A DNA stretch of 64,000 bases from CALJFL01 sp963669435 (GTDB lineage Bacteria; Pseudomonadota; Gammaproteobacteria; Pseudomonadales; Halieaceae): assembly GCA_963669435.1 (NCBI GenBank), contig OY770025.1, forward strand, positions 3,472,001-3,536,000. Reading direction: 5' to 3'. The notes under the pieces were generated by a model, which worked only from the letters and a program-made list of their open reading frames with translations, was not told the DNA's origin and searched no databases. Below, in pieces: positions 24,929-34,128 of the stretch; within the stretch, counting starts at the first letter, position 1, and each line of letters starts with the position of its first letter. Made by a program: the position numbers and the translations under genes.

Positions 24929-25062
24929 TTTTTACTCTCCAAAACGACCTGTTAGACGAGCCAGTTAGAAGTTACTCCTGGCAGAGTAGGCGGCGTAGTT
25001 AACACTATTCCGCCCTCATATCGGGCGGACACCAGTTGCGATTTTCTGTGCGGGGGGCGGGC

Positions 25063-25617
25063 TTAACCGGCAGCTGCCCGTTGGAACTGTGTTTCACTTT
25101 CCCGCACATGATGCAGAGCCTTGGACATGTACTTCTCAACCATGCTTACGCTAAGCCCCATTTCTTCTGCGGTTTCCTTGTAACTTAACTCGCGGAATTT
25201 GTGGTGGAAGAAGGCGAGTTGGCACTTGTCCGGGAGATCCGAGATGGTCACGATCACATTGTTCAACTGGCGTTCTGCATCAATGCCAGCTTCAGGGGAG
25301 GCGCTGCTGAACTCGTAAGCGGTGTTGCCCTTTTCATCGATATGCTGGTCATCAAGGGAAGAAGCAACGAACCACTTTTTCTCGTTTTGGCATCGACGCA
25401 AATAGTCGATGGCCAAATTTTGCGCAACCTGGAACAGAAATGCTCGGCCGTACTGCACCTCGTAGCCTTCATCCGCCTTTGCGATGAGTTTCAAATAAGC
25501 ATTCTGGGCGATGTCTTCGGCGTCGGAGCGGTTGTGCAGGAGTGCGGTCAATTTGTTCAGAAGAGCCGAATATTCTTTAATAAACAGTGAGTTAACATAG
25601 TCTTCAGTCAGTTTCAT
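25063..25617 (-). CDS. FecI-like ECF sigma factor (paralogue)
   Basis: 184-residue sigma factor paralogous to the one at 23.9 kb: both begin MKLT and share KEYSAL, AEDxAQ, EGYEV and MGLSVSMVEKYMSKAL. Region 2 is AEDIAQNAYLKL to LAIDYLRR; region 4 is LPDKCQLAFF to VEKYMSKALHHVR. Acidic inserted residues between the regions differ from the first copy. No anti-sigma gene is adjacent. GAGG precedes the ATG. It has its own long leader with a sigma70-like promoter and repeated motifs. Confidence 0.9.
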   Translation of the reverse strand: MKLTEDYVNSLFIKEYSALLNKLTALLHNRSDAEDIAQNAYLKLIAKADEGYEVQYGRAFLFQVAQNLAIDYLRRCQNEKKWFVASSLDDQHIDEKGNTAYEFSSASPEAGIDAERQLNNVIVTISDLPDKCQLAFFHHKFRELSYKETAEEMGLSVSMVEKYMSKALHHVRESETQFQRAAAG

Positions 25618-25645
25618 GGTCCACCTCGGCTTATCGCCTTTATTT

Positions 25646-25805
25646 AATTTGTACCAATTTACAACTTGAGTTACGAAAACTCCTCACGAATGTGCGACTG
25701 TTGCAACCAGTCCACCTTGGTGAGGCTAATTGTGCCGGTGGGCTCAATTAGTCATTAGTAACTAACAACGAATAGAATTGTAAATAGGTACAAATTATAA
25801 GTCAA
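25646..25805 (-). promoter_or_regulatory. Promoter region with paired inverted motifs
   Basis: On the minus strand TTGACT (25805-25800), a 17-base spacer and TACAAT (25782-25777) form a strong sigma70-type promoter. Just downstream is TTAGTTACTAATGACTAATT (25765-25746), nearly identical to the site at 23782. GTAAATAGGTACAAATT (25780-25796, plus strand) and GTAAATTGGTACAAATT (25662-25646, minus strand) differ at one of 17 bases and face each other across 117 bases. This is consistent with repressor or activator binding at two sites, possibly with looping. Confidence 0.65.
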
Positions 25806-25834
25806 GAGGTGCGGGAGGATTTTTGCTTGTGTCT

Positions 25835-26674
25835 CTACCTTTGCGTGGGTGTGCCCAGCAGCCTATCCATTGCCCTTGTAGGCAGGACGCGGGCGAGCGT
25901 ACACAGTACTTTTGCGTCAAGGCCTATGCGGTAGCGTGGTTTGGGTGACGGATGTTCGGCGATATCGACCAGTTTGGCCGCAACTTTTTCGACGCTTATG
26001 GCTTTACTGTCCAATTTATTCACCATGTCTGTGTTGTGCCGATAAACATGTTCGTAGAGCGCTTTATGTTCAGCTGACAAAGTTGAGATCTGGTCGTCGA
26101 GGGCCTCGTTGTGGCCGGACAACATTTTCGATATCACGGCACCAATTTCAGCCAGAACGATGTTGAAACCCGTGCCCAGAGTTTCCCTGCGAGCTGCATC
26201 AACCAGGGCTTCCAATGCCCACTTGGACGCTGCGTAGGGGCCGACCATCGGCCCCGAGACACGCCCCCAGAGGGAACTGGATAGGACTATGTTACCTCCT
26301 GTTCCTCTGACACGGGGGATGGACTCCTGTAACACAGCGAGGCTACCCCCTGCATTTACCATCATTATTCGTTGGAAGTCCTCGAGGCTGAGCAGCTCAA
26401 TTGGCTGCGGTTCCTGAATGGCGGCCGTATGGATAACGGCATCAATGGTTTCGCCGGCCAGCTTGTTGTCGATCTCGTTGAAAGCAGCGCTGACCAAGGC
26501 GCGATCATCTGCGGACATGCGTACGAAAGAAAGCCGGTCGCTGGATGGAAAGGTATCTGCATACTCCAGTTTCCTCACCGATGCAATGACCCGGTGGCCA
26601 CGCTTGAGAGCAGTATCGACAACGGCTCGTCCTATATCACCCGTTGCCCCCGTGACGACAATATTCCTGGCCAT
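25835..26674 (-). CDS. SDR-family oxidoreductase
   Basis: 280-residue short-chain dehydrogenase: VVTGATGDIG near the N-terminus, HTAA in place of NNAG, LSSSLWG and YAASK with the catalytic Tyr and Lys. The C-terminal extension ends with PKPRYRIGLDAKVL, a feature of retinol-dehydrogenase-like SDRs acting on lipid alcohols. I chose the ATG at 26674; the frame opens 39 codons earlier, inside the preceding acyltransferase gene. It is the last gene of the minus-strand lipid series. Confidence 0.88.
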   Translation of the reverse strand: MARNIVVTGATGDIGRAVVDTALKRGHRVIASVRKLEYADTFPSSDRLSFVRMSADDRALVSAAFNEIDNKLAGETIDAVIHTAAIQEPQPIELLSLEDFQRIMMVNAGGSLAVLQESIPRVRGTGGNIVLSSSLWGRVSGPMVGPYAASKWALEALVDAARRETLGTGFNIVLAEIGAVISKMLSGHNEALDDQISTLSAEHKALYEHVYRHNTDMVNKLDSKAISVEKVAAKLVDIAEHPSPKPRYRIGLDAKVLCTLARVLPTRAMDRLLGTPTQR

Positions 26675-26729
26675 GGCTAGCCTACCCTGATTACTGGCAA
26701 ATGGGACGTGGTGGTCGCTTCTGGCAAGG

Positions 26730-28169
26730 TCATGCCGACTTCCTCTTTTTCCTGGCGGGGCTGCGTGGTACACAGAGTTGCACCATTTCACCGTAGGACT
26801 CGACCAGGCATTGCTCGTAGAACTCGGGATCTGGCAGCATCATCCTGTCAGCGGAAATGCCGAAGCTGATCGTATCGCAATAGGAATTGACTGCATGGCA
26901 GAGGCCCAGGCCGTCGAGGTTGGGGGCGATACCGTAAAACTCCATCATCTTCGCCCCGTTGAGATACAGGGGCTCCCGGGAGCCGGGCACATTGGTTACC
27001 AGCGTATTCACCGGAATCTTGGCACCGAGGCCTATCCCCGTGGCAACTCGCGCGCCCAGGGACATGAGAGCTGCAGGCATGGCTTGTGCCGCGTCGGTCA
27101 TGGTCTTGGCGCCGATCGCCTTTTGATAGGCCTTGGTGTAAATAGCGCTCTCATGTACGGCGTCTAGTCTTTCCACGGGATTCTCGATTGATGTGTGCAT
27201 GATCAGTGAAGTGATGGAGACGAGATTCCCCTCCACATGTTTTTCGCTGTTGTCGCGAATGTTGATAGGCATCATGGTAACCAGGTCCTCCTCCGGCAGG
27301 TCACCCTTCGCTAGTAGATAGCGACGCATGGCCCCTGCGGTCAAGGTTACGATGACGTCGTTTACCGTTGCCCCCTCGACAGCGGATTTCATCTTGCGGA
27401 TCATGTTCAGGTCGAATACTTTAGTAATGAGTACGCGATGTGGTGAAACCTTGGCATTGAAGCGTGTCTCCACGAACTCGTGATCTGCATGCTCAGGGAA
27501 GTTATGTTTAAAGTCTCGTCCCCGTTGCAGGGCGGGGAGGGTTTTCTTGGCGACTTTGGCTATTTCCCAGGGACGTTTTAACAGCTTCACATAACCCTTT
27601 CCGACCATCTCGGCGACGCTAGGAGAATCTTCTCCCTGCCATTCGTCCCTGGGTATCTTAGGTTTTTGCCCATTCAGGGAGTCGTGAATTGACCAGATCA
27701 ATTGATGCCCTGTATCTCCGTCGATCGCCGCGTGATGCACGCGAACGAGTACGGCGAAGCTGCCTTCAGGCAGGCCGTCTACATTGTCTAGCCCCTCGAT
27801 GACATAAACGTCCCACAGGGGGCGACTGAGTCTCATGGGATGCCCGTGGAGGCGGGATACCAATATGTTAAGTTGCCGGCGGTCGCCCGGCTTGGGTAGC
27901 GCTATATGCCGTACGTGATACTCGATATCAAAGTCCGGGTCCTCGACCCAGTAGGGCTCATCGAGGTCGAGCGGCACCCGTACCAACTTACGTCTCAGGA
28001 TGGGCGCCAGGGGGAGCCGCTCCTGGAATGTTGCCAGAATGTCCTTGAACCGAACCAGGCCGCCGGGCGCGGTGCTCTGATCGTAGAACGCCAGCATGCT
28101 GACATGCATAGGTACGCGATTGCTTTCTGTGTATATGAATACTGAATCTATGGGGCTTAATTGCTTCAT
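26730..28169 (-). CDS. Wax ester synthase/diacylglycerol acyltransferase (WS/DGAT)
   Basis: 479-residue bifunctional WS/DGAT that esterifies acyl-CoA to fatty alcohols or diacylglycerol to form storage lipid. The catalytic HHxxxDG motif is H145-H146-A-A-I-D150-G151. PLWD (117-120), NDVI and the C-terminal VTNVPGS are also present. AAGGTAACGTA precedes the ATG. The surrounding SDRs and the patatin lipase suggest a lipid storage or sterol-ester-like module, though the acyl acceptor is not predictable. Confidence 0.93.
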   Translation of the reverse strand: MKQLSPIDSVFIYTESNRVPMHVSMLAFYDQSTAPGGLVRFKDILATFQERLPLAPILRRKLVRVPLDLDEPYWVEDPDFDIEYHVRHIALPKPGDRRQLNILVSRLHGHPMRLSRPLWDVYVIEGLDNVDGLPEGSFAVLVRVHHAAIDGDTGHQLIWSIHDSLNGQKPKIPRDEWQGEDSPSVAEMVGKGYVKLLKRPWEIAKVAKKTLPALQRGRDFKHNFPEHADHEFVETRFNAKVSPHRVLITKVFDLNMIRKMKSAVEGATVNDVIVTLTAGAMRRYLLAKGDLPEEDLVTMMPINIRDNSEKHVEGNLVSITSLIMHTSIENPVERLDAVHESAIYTKAYQKAIGAKTMTDAAQAMPAALMSLGARVATGIGLGAKIPVNTLVTNVPGSREPLYLNGAKMMEFYGIAPNLDGLGLCHAVNSYCDTISFGISADRMMLPDPEFYEQCLVESYGEMVQLCVPRSPARKKRKSA

Positions 28170-28198
28170 TACGTTACCTTGAATGTATGTGTTACGTG

Positions 28199-29047
28199 TT
28201 AGTGATCGACCAGGTCGTTGGTGTATAGCTTGTCCTGCATGCGATCTGGCAGGTTGGCGATAACCTTGGAGAGCAGGGTAGGTTGGATGCCACAGAAGTA
28301 GCGCGTCTTGGGCGATCTTTCAGTTAACGCCCGGTAGATATCCTCGGCGACCCGCTCGGGTGTCACCCCCACCTTTGCACCGGCGCCAATCAGCTTGGAA
28401 TGAATTCTGTACAGTGATTCGTATTTACTCGCCAGCGGACCCTCTAGTTCCCTGCCAGCCTCAAGCGCCTCTGCCGCGAGGTTCTCTGACATGGGTGTTT
28501 TGATGGCGGCCGGGATGACCAGGGATACGGGGATTTTCCACGGGTCCAGCTCTTGGCGTAAGGTATCGACAGTCGCCTCAACAGCATGTTTGCTGCCACT
28601 GTAAGCGCCCAACAATGGCATTACGACCGACCCGGCTGTCGAGCCAACCCAGACGATTCGTCCCTTTGATTTTCTCAGCAGTGGAATGGTCTTGCGTATT
28701 ATCGAGATATTGCTGAACAAATTGATCTGGTACATGCGCTTGATTTCTTCATCGGTCGAGAACTCGAGCGCCTTGGGAGTTGTCACTCCGGCGCACAGTA
28801 CCACCCCGTGCAGCCTGGGCAACGACAGTTTATCCAGGGCATCAAGCAATTGGCCCCCGCACTGCTCATCAGCCAGGTCTGCAAGGATAGCGTGGTGGCA
28901 GAGCCTGTTGGATTCGAGTGCTTTCACTTGTTTTTTACTGCGGCAGGTGGCGAAGACTTTATAGCTGCCATCATCCATCAGTTTCCTTGCGACCGCCTCA
29001 CCGACGCCGCCCGTCACACCTGTCACTACCACGTTTTTGGCTCGCAT
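28199..29047 (-). CDS. SDR-family oxidoreductase (retinol-dehydrogenase-like)
   Basis: About 282 residues. TGVTGGVG is the cofactor motif, LCAGV replaces NNAG, WVGSTAGS contains the catalytic Ser and YSGSK the Tyr/Lys pair. The extended C-terminus (SPKTRYFCGIQPTLLSKV) is related to that of the SDR at 25.8 kb, so the two are probably paralogues acting on similar lipid alcohols or aldehydes. The ATG at 29047 has GAGG at good spacing; an ATG at 29053 would overlap the patatin stop but abuts the ribosome site. Confidence 0.87.
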   Translation of the reverse strand: MRAKNVVVTGVTGGVGEAVARKLMDDGSYKVFATCRSKKQVKALESNRLCHHAILADLADEQCGGQLLDALDKLSLPRLHGVVLCAGVTTPKALEFSTDEEIKRMYQINLFSNISIIRKTIPLLRKSKGRIVWVGSTAGSVVMPLLGAYSGSKHAVEATVDTLRQELDPWKIPVSLVIPAAIKTPMSENLAAEALEAGRELEGPLASKYESLYRIHSKLIGAGAKVGVTPERVAEDIYRALTERSPKTRYFCGIQPTLLSKVIANLPDRMQDKLYTNDLVDH

Positions 29048-29049
29048 AT

Positions 29050-30489
29050 TCATCCTCTGGAGTTGGTCCTGCGTCTAACGATGTCATCCAGTGTGCTGCT
29101 TATCCTGGTGCAGTTGCGGATCATCTCGATTTTTTGCCAGGTAGCCTGTTCGCCGGCGTTAATGATCTTGTTTATTGTGTCGTCGCTGACTTGCCCAAGG
29201 CTTTTCCATGGCCTAACGAAGCCCAGGGGAGGAACGATGTTTATGTTGCCTTCATATTCCTGCAGCCAAACGGAGGCCAGGCTATTCACCGAATAGCGAA
29301 GCACAGGGCGATGCTTTCCATAGCGCTCCACTGCTTTCTCGGCCCAGGTCATAAAAATCTTGGAGGAGTGATGCCACATCTCAAAAACATCGCGAGCAAG
29401 CGTGGTCTTTTTTGCTTGGTCGGCCAGAGCTGCCATCGCGAAGGGGTTGACCTGGCTGACAATGAAATTGTTACAGCCGTAGAGGCGCGAGAGTCTTCGG
29501 CTTGGAATATCGGAGCTCAGCGACCCATCCACCCAGAGATGGCCGGGAAGATACGATTGCGTCTTCCCGTCTTCTGTTTTCGCGGTCAGTTCAACCGGCG
29601 GGTAGATGCCGGGTACCGCGCAGGAAGCCATCACAGCAGAACGGACATGGACATTGGGCGAGGTAACCGCATTCATCAGGCGGGAGGGCTGATTGAGCTC
29701 CGCCGGCGAGATACTGATATTCAGGTTAATACCGGTCAGTTCATAAGCCTCCTGAAAGGTCAGGTCTGGAATGACCCGCTCGAAATGTTCTATCAGTTCG
29801 CTCAGTTCAAATTTGGGAATAAACTCCTTGAGTTTTTGACTTATTGACCTGCGCTGGTACTGCGGCCCGATCTGTAGACTGGAAGGGTCAAAATACTGCT
29901 CCAGTTCGTCCTTTGGGTGTGTCGCTACGATAGCGGCCATCATCGATCCTGCGCTCGATCCGGAGATGGTGGTGGGCAACAGATCCTGTTCTATCAGTGC
30001 TTTGAGCACTCCAACGTGAAAGTTTCCGTAAACGCCCCCGCCGCTCAGGCTCAGTGCGGTGTGGCCGTAACAGCGCTGCGCACGAATGAAAAAATCCAGC
30101 TTCTCCGTTTCCGGGACCCTCTCGTCCTGGATGCCGTCCAGGTAGATCAACGAGTCATCTATCTCCTCGATGTACTGCTCAATGAGATGCTTGGTGCCAA
30201 ATTTAGAGCGGTTGTACAGCTCTGCATTGCCGATTCCACACATGTTTCCATGCACGCCTTCATTGAGGGCATAGAGCAGACCATGATTGTCTTTTGAACT
30301 GCGCAAGGCGCGCAGTTGGTAGAGCCGCTCACGGATGGCTGAATAGTCGTAAAGTCGGGTGGAATCGGCACCTCTCCAGTCTTCCATGCCGGAGGTCTGG
30401 TCGTGCAACCTGGCCGCTTCCGACCAATCCGTGTAGGTCTTTGCAGCAGTAGTAGAGCAAATGTTGTCAGATCGAAGTGGAAACCGCAT
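29050..30489 (-). CDS. Patatin-like phospholipase with DUF3336-type N-terminus
   Basis: 479-residue acyl hydrolase. The patatin core has the oxyanion loop SGGGVYGNFH (from 149), nucleophile S179 in GSSAG (177-181) and the dyad aspartate D321 in WVDGSL. The N-terminal 130 residues resemble the DUF3336 extension of eukaryotic-type lipases such as yeast Tgl3/Tgl4. This suggests hydrolysis of triacylglycerol or steryl/wax esters, matching the WS/DGAT gene downstream. AGGA precedes the ATG. It starts the SDR-WS/DGAT-SDR series. Confidence 0.88.
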   Translation of the reverse strand: MRFPLRSDNICSTTAAKTYTDWSEAARLHDQTSGMEDWRGADSTRLYDYSAIRERLYQLRALRSSKDNHGLLYALNEGVHGNMCGIGNAELYNRSKFGTKHLIEQYIEEIDDSLIYLDGIQDERVPETEKLDFFIRAQRCYGHTALSLSGGGVYGNFHVGVLKALIEQDLLPTTISGSSAGSMMAAIVATHPKDELEQYFDPSSLQIGPQYQRRSISQKLKEFIPKFELSELIEHFERVIPDLTFQEAYELTGINLNISISPAELNQPSRLMNAVTSPNVHVRSAVMASCAVPGIYPPVELTAKTEDGKTQSYLPGHLWVDGSLSSDIPSRRLSRLYGCNNFIVSQVNPFAMAALADQAKKTTLARDVFEMWHHSSKIFMTWAEKAVERYGKHRPVLRYSVNSLASVWLQEYEGNINIVPPLGFVRPWKSLGQVSDDTINKIINAGEQATWQKIEMIRNCTRISSTLDDIVRRRTNSRG

Positions 30490-30613
30490 CGATGATCAGT
30501 CCTGTTACACGTTAGACCTACGTCCGGGAGTGGGGTAGGCACCTCTATAGCAAGACGATTCGTGAGCGCGGCTACCTCAGTTGATGAATGGCGGCAGATT
30601 CACTATTGGGGGG

Positions 30614-30650
30614 CTGGATTGCAGGGGGCCGTGAGCCCCCTGCAATCCAG
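30614..30650 (-). terminator. Long perfect hairpin downstream of TonB receptor
   Basis: A 16-base perfect stem (30614-30629 with 30635-30650) and a five-base loop, 15 bases after the stop of the minus-strand TonB receptor. There is no T tract, so it may stabilise the 3' end or work as a Rho-linked or attenuating structure rather than as a simple intrinsic terminator. The stem is perfectly symmetrical, so strand is inferred from position. Confidence 0.65.
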
Positions 30651-30664
30651 AAGTGTGGGAGAAA

Positions 30665-32977
30665 TCAGTCGAATGAATAGGTCAGGGAGATACCGAGGGT
30701 TCGAGGACGGTTGACGTACTCGTTCACGGTAACGTCACCCGCCGTTTGTGACGCCTGTACCTCGATCTCATTGGTGGCGTTGGTGACAAAGAGCGTCGCT
30801 GCATAGGTGTCGGATTCCAGGCCCAAGCGCAGGTTCAGTAATCCCAGTTCCTCGAGCTCTGATGCGGGTACGTTGGTTGCTGAGCCAAACCGTTCCCCGA
30901 TGTACTGGTAGTCAGCCCTGTAGGTGACATCCAGGCCATTGTCACCCATGGGAATACGTCCATCCAGCCCCAGGGAGTAGGTGTATTCGGGCACACCGGG
31001 CATTTCGTTGCCTGATTCGATGCCGCCCAGCGGAACGTCGTCCTGGTATTCGCCGTGGGTATAATTTCCGTTCAGGAAAAGGCTCAATGTATCCGTGGCA
31101 AGCCAGAAGAGTTCAAATTCAACGCCGTAGGTCTCGGCATCTGTCTCGTTGGAGATGTAAACGGGGTTGCCAATAGGCGTTTGGATGTCCTCCCACTCAT
31201 TGAAGAAAATGGCGCCGTTTGCCGTCAACCGGCCGTCGGCTAGCGTGCTCTTCAGGCCAATTTCATAAGAGTCCACCAAGTCTTCGTCGTAGGTGATGGT
31301 GGCAGCAAATACTGCCTCATCCAGCGGTCGGGTCCCGCTCCCGGTTGCGTTTTGGAGAGCGGAGATAGGGGCGTTGATGTTTCCGCTGCGAATGCCGCGA
31401 GCGGCATTGGCGTAAAGCAGGATGTCATCACCCAGATCCAACTCGAGCGCGAGGCGCGGCAACCATTCTTTAACCTCGAAATCGAATGTTGTATCCAGTC
31501 CCAATGCAGCAAAGAGTGGTCCGTAGACTACCGGGAACACCGGATTGAAATTGGTGGCCGAGGGGAGGTTGATTACCCCTGCCTCGTCGAGATTTGTCTC
31601 CAGTTCCTCGTCGACATAACGAACCCCCGCAATGACGCGAAAGCTGTCTGTCAGTTCAGCGGTAAATTCTACAAATGCAGACAACTGCTCGGACTCGTAT
31701 AACGTGTCGCCCGCAAACAAAACCGGCGAGTTCATGAATGTATAGGGCGCTATCCCGGGTGAGATAGCCGCCTGGTTAGAGGTGAACTCGTTGTCCTGGT
31801 AATAGAGGCCGCTGGTAAAGTTCAGCATTCCGTCGAGATTACTGATCAGGCGAAACTCCTGGGTAAAGTTTTCATCCTTGGCGTACAGGGACCGAAAGGT
31901 GGTGGGGTCCTCCAGGGGGTTGCCGATTATCTGACCAATAGCGCCATAAGTGGCCACGACGATACCGCTCAGTCCTGCATCATAGAGCTGGCTATCGGTC
32001 TCACGCTCATAGTGCCCGGTGATTGAGCTAAGTGTGTAGTCACTGAAGTTGTAATCGACGACAAGACTATACAGGTCGAAGTTGTCTTCTGTCTCTGCCG
32101 ATATCGGGTTGGCGAGGACCAGGTCAGATGGGTCGCTCCCTGGGGTGATTTCCCAGCGATCACCAAGGTCAGAGTCTTCAGTCTGATAGCCAAAATCGAT
32201 GGACAGGTTTTCTGTCGGTTGGTACAGCAGTCGAATGCGTCCTCCGCTATTTTCATAGTGATTGACCTCATCTTCGCCATTTACGACGTTGTCTATGAAG
32301 CCGTCATCGTCGCGGTAAAATCCTGATACCCTCACCCCCAGGGTGTCTTCAATCAGGGTTGTTCCGGCGGCGCCTTGTATCAACCATGAATCACCGCCAT
32401 CGTCGAAATTTGAGTAGGTAGCGTTAATGCGACCGTCAAATTCGCCATTGCGATCCAGGCTGGGCTTGGTAGAAAAGTAGCGAATAGTGCCCCCCACAGA
32501 TCCCTCTCCAAACAGTGTGGGCTGGGGGCCGCGCAGGATTTCGACCCTGTCGAGATCGAACAGGTTGAAGCTTCTCTGGTTTGCATTGTTTGTTGTCACC
32601 GCAATCTCGTCCAAGTACATGGTGACGACAGGATTTGCGGTAAGTGTGTCAGCCAGACCAGCGCTTACGGCCTTTGATACGCCTCTAATGGAAACTTCGT
32701 TCTGGTTCGGGGACCTGTTCTGTAAATCCAGGCCGACGGTCCTGTAGGCGATATCCTGAAAACTGATCATCCCTGACTTTTCCATCTGGTCCCCGGAGAA
32801 TCCTTTAATACTGGCTCCGATATCCTGTGCGCTTTCCTGCCTGAAGCGTGCGGTGACCAGGATCTCCTCCAGTAACGGTTGCTCGGATTCCTGTGCAACA
32901 CTGGGCGGGGCAGCAACGCCCAGGGCCAGGCTGCCTAGGATTCCTGCGCGGATGCTGAGTGCGATTGAGTGTTTCAT
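30665..32977 (-). CDS. TonB-dependent receptor
   Basis: 770-residue outer-membrane receptor. The ATG at 32977, with GGGAGAA upstream, begins a signal peptide (MKHSIALSIRAGILGSLALG to SVAQ). A TonB-box region LEEILVTAR, the plug with VSIRGV and VEILRGPQPTLFGEGSVGG, and a long barrel ending LTYSFD follow. Final Phe-Asp is slightly atypical, since most end in Phe. It lies downstream of an esterase, an SDR and an acyl-CoA synthetase on the same strand. Ligand unknown; the context suggests a hydrophobic carbon source rather than iron. Confidence 0.95.
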   Translation of the reverse strand: MKHSIALSIRAGILGSLALGVAAPPSVAQESEQPLLEEILVTARFRQESAQDIGASIKGFSGDQMEKSGMISFQDIAYRTVGLDLQNRSPNQNEVSIRGVSKAVSAGLADTLTANPVVTMYLDEIAVTTNNANQRSFNLFDLDRVEILRGPQPTLFGEGSVGGTIRYFSTKPSLDRNGEFDGRINATYSNFDDGGDSWLIQGAAGTTLIEDTLGVRVSGFYRDDDGFIDNVVNGEDEVNHYENSGGRIRLLYQPTENLSIDFGYQTEDSDLGDRWEITPGSDPSDLVLANPISAETEDNFDLYSLVVDYNFSDYTLSSITGHYERETDSQLYDAGLSGIVVATYGAIGQIIGNPLEDPTTFRSLYAKDENFTQEFRLISNLDGMLNFTSGLYYQDNEFTSNQAAISPGIAPYTFMNSPVLFAGDTLYESEQLSAFVEFTAELTDSFRVIAGVRYVDEELETNLDEAGVINLPSATNFNPVFPVVYGPLFAALGLDTTFDFEVKEWLPRLALELDLGDDILLYANAARGIRSGNINAPISALQNATGSGTRPLDEAVFAATITYDEDLVDSYEIGLKSTLADGRLTANGAIFFNEWEDIQTPIGNPVYISNETDAETYGVEFELFWLATDTLSLFLNGNYTHGEYQDDVPLGGIESGNEMPGVPEYTYSLGLDGRIPMGDNGLDVTYRADYQYIGERFGSATNVPASELEELGLLNLRLGLESDTYAATLFVTNATNEIEVQASQTAGDVTVNEYVNRPRTLGISLTYSFD

Positions 32978-32997
32978 AATTTTCTCCCGTTGGGTTT

Positions 32998-34002
32998 TTA
33001 TATTTGGTCGCAATGATCAAGATAGAGGTCGTTCGTGCTCCGCTCCAGGCCTCCTGTCAAGGGGCGGCGATTGAACACTTCTACGCAAGTGCGATAGAGC
33101 TTTTCTTTGGGTTTGGGTGTTTCCAGTGTCTGCAGCCAGTCTACGATCTTGTCAATAGCCAGGTTGGTTTCCGGTATGAAGGGCTTGAGCATGAATACGT
33201 GTGGCAGGCCTCGCCAAATGTGTACATTGGCGCGCACGCCGTGTTCGATAGCCTTTTTTACCGCCCCCACACTATCGTCCACCAGTACTTCGATACTGCC
33301 CACTACAAAGAGCAATGGTGGAAAACCGGCGTAGTTGCCGTAAACGGGGGAGGCTATCGGGTCGATCGGGCTGCTTCCCTGCAGGTAGTGTCTGGCGGGA
33401 TTCACTACTGCATTGAGCGGATAAATAGGATCTGATTTCGTATTCAGGCGCCAGGTAGCGCTGATCTGCGCAAAATCGATCACCGGCGATAGCATGACCG
33501 CTGCGCCAGGCATCTCCAGATTGTTGCGCTTGATCAGGTGAATCAGGCTCAGCGCCAGGTTGCCGCCAGCGGAGTCGCCCATGACCACAATGTCTTTGGC
33601 CTTGTGACCGCTCTCCAGCAGGTAGCGATAGGCCAGCAGGCAGTCTTCGGGCGCCGCCGGGAACGGATCTTCAGGCGCCAGCCGATACCAGGGGAGAAAG
33701 GCGTTTGCATCGCAGGCGGCACAAATTTGTGCCACCATGCTGCTGTGACTATTGGGAAGCCGCAGGACAAATGCTCCGCCATGTAAATACAGGATGGTGC
33801 GTTTTGCGCCCGTGTACTTGATCCAACGTCCGGGCCGGGGATCGTCTTGATCCTGTAACGTTATACCGTCGGGGATGTTCCCCAATTTGTCCATCACGGC
33901 GAGGTTTTCACGCTGCTTGCGCACATCCCCGAGATCCTTTGATTTCAACTTCATGAAAAGCCGCGTTGCGGCCACTAGCAGGCGGGATCGCATACTCGCC
34001 AT
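32998..34002 (-). CDS. HSL-family alpha/beta hydrolase (esterase)
   Basis: 334-residue carboxylesterase of the hormone-sensitive-lipase family. It shows the oxyanion motif HGGAF (74-78), nucleophile S144 in GDSAGG (142-147), an acidic VDDSVG region and the C-terminal catalytic His in GLPHVF. It would hydrolyse an ester of the imported substrate. The ATG at 34002 is my choice; a GTG at 34059 would add 19 residues. It is 20 bases upstream of the TonB receptor, so the two are probably co-transcribed. Confidence 0.88.
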   Translation of the reverse strand: MASMRSRLLVAATRLFMKLKSKDLGDVRKQRENLAVMDKLGNIPDGITLQDQDDPRPGRWIKYTGAKRTILYLHGGAFVLRLPNSHSSMVAQICAACDANAFLPWYRLAPEDPFPAAPEDCLLAYRYLLESGHKAKDIVVMGDSAGGNLALSLIHLIKRNNLEMPGAAVMLSPVIDFAQISATWRLNTKSDPIYPLNAVVNPARHYLQGSSPIDPIASPVYGNYAGFPPLLFVVGSIEVLVDDSVGAVKKAIEHGVRANVHIWRGLPHVFMLKPFIPETNLAIDKIVDWLQTLETPKPKEKLYRTCVEVFNRRPLTGGLERSTNDLYLDHCDQI

Positions 34003-34128
34003 AGGGTTTTGCCCATCCCTGGTTATTCTATACTTAGTATATGGACGCTCCGGACACACTAATCCCTCAGTCGTTTTGAGGAAAATTTAGTGAATATTAC
34101 CGAAACTGCATGAAATGGTTTCGTACCG

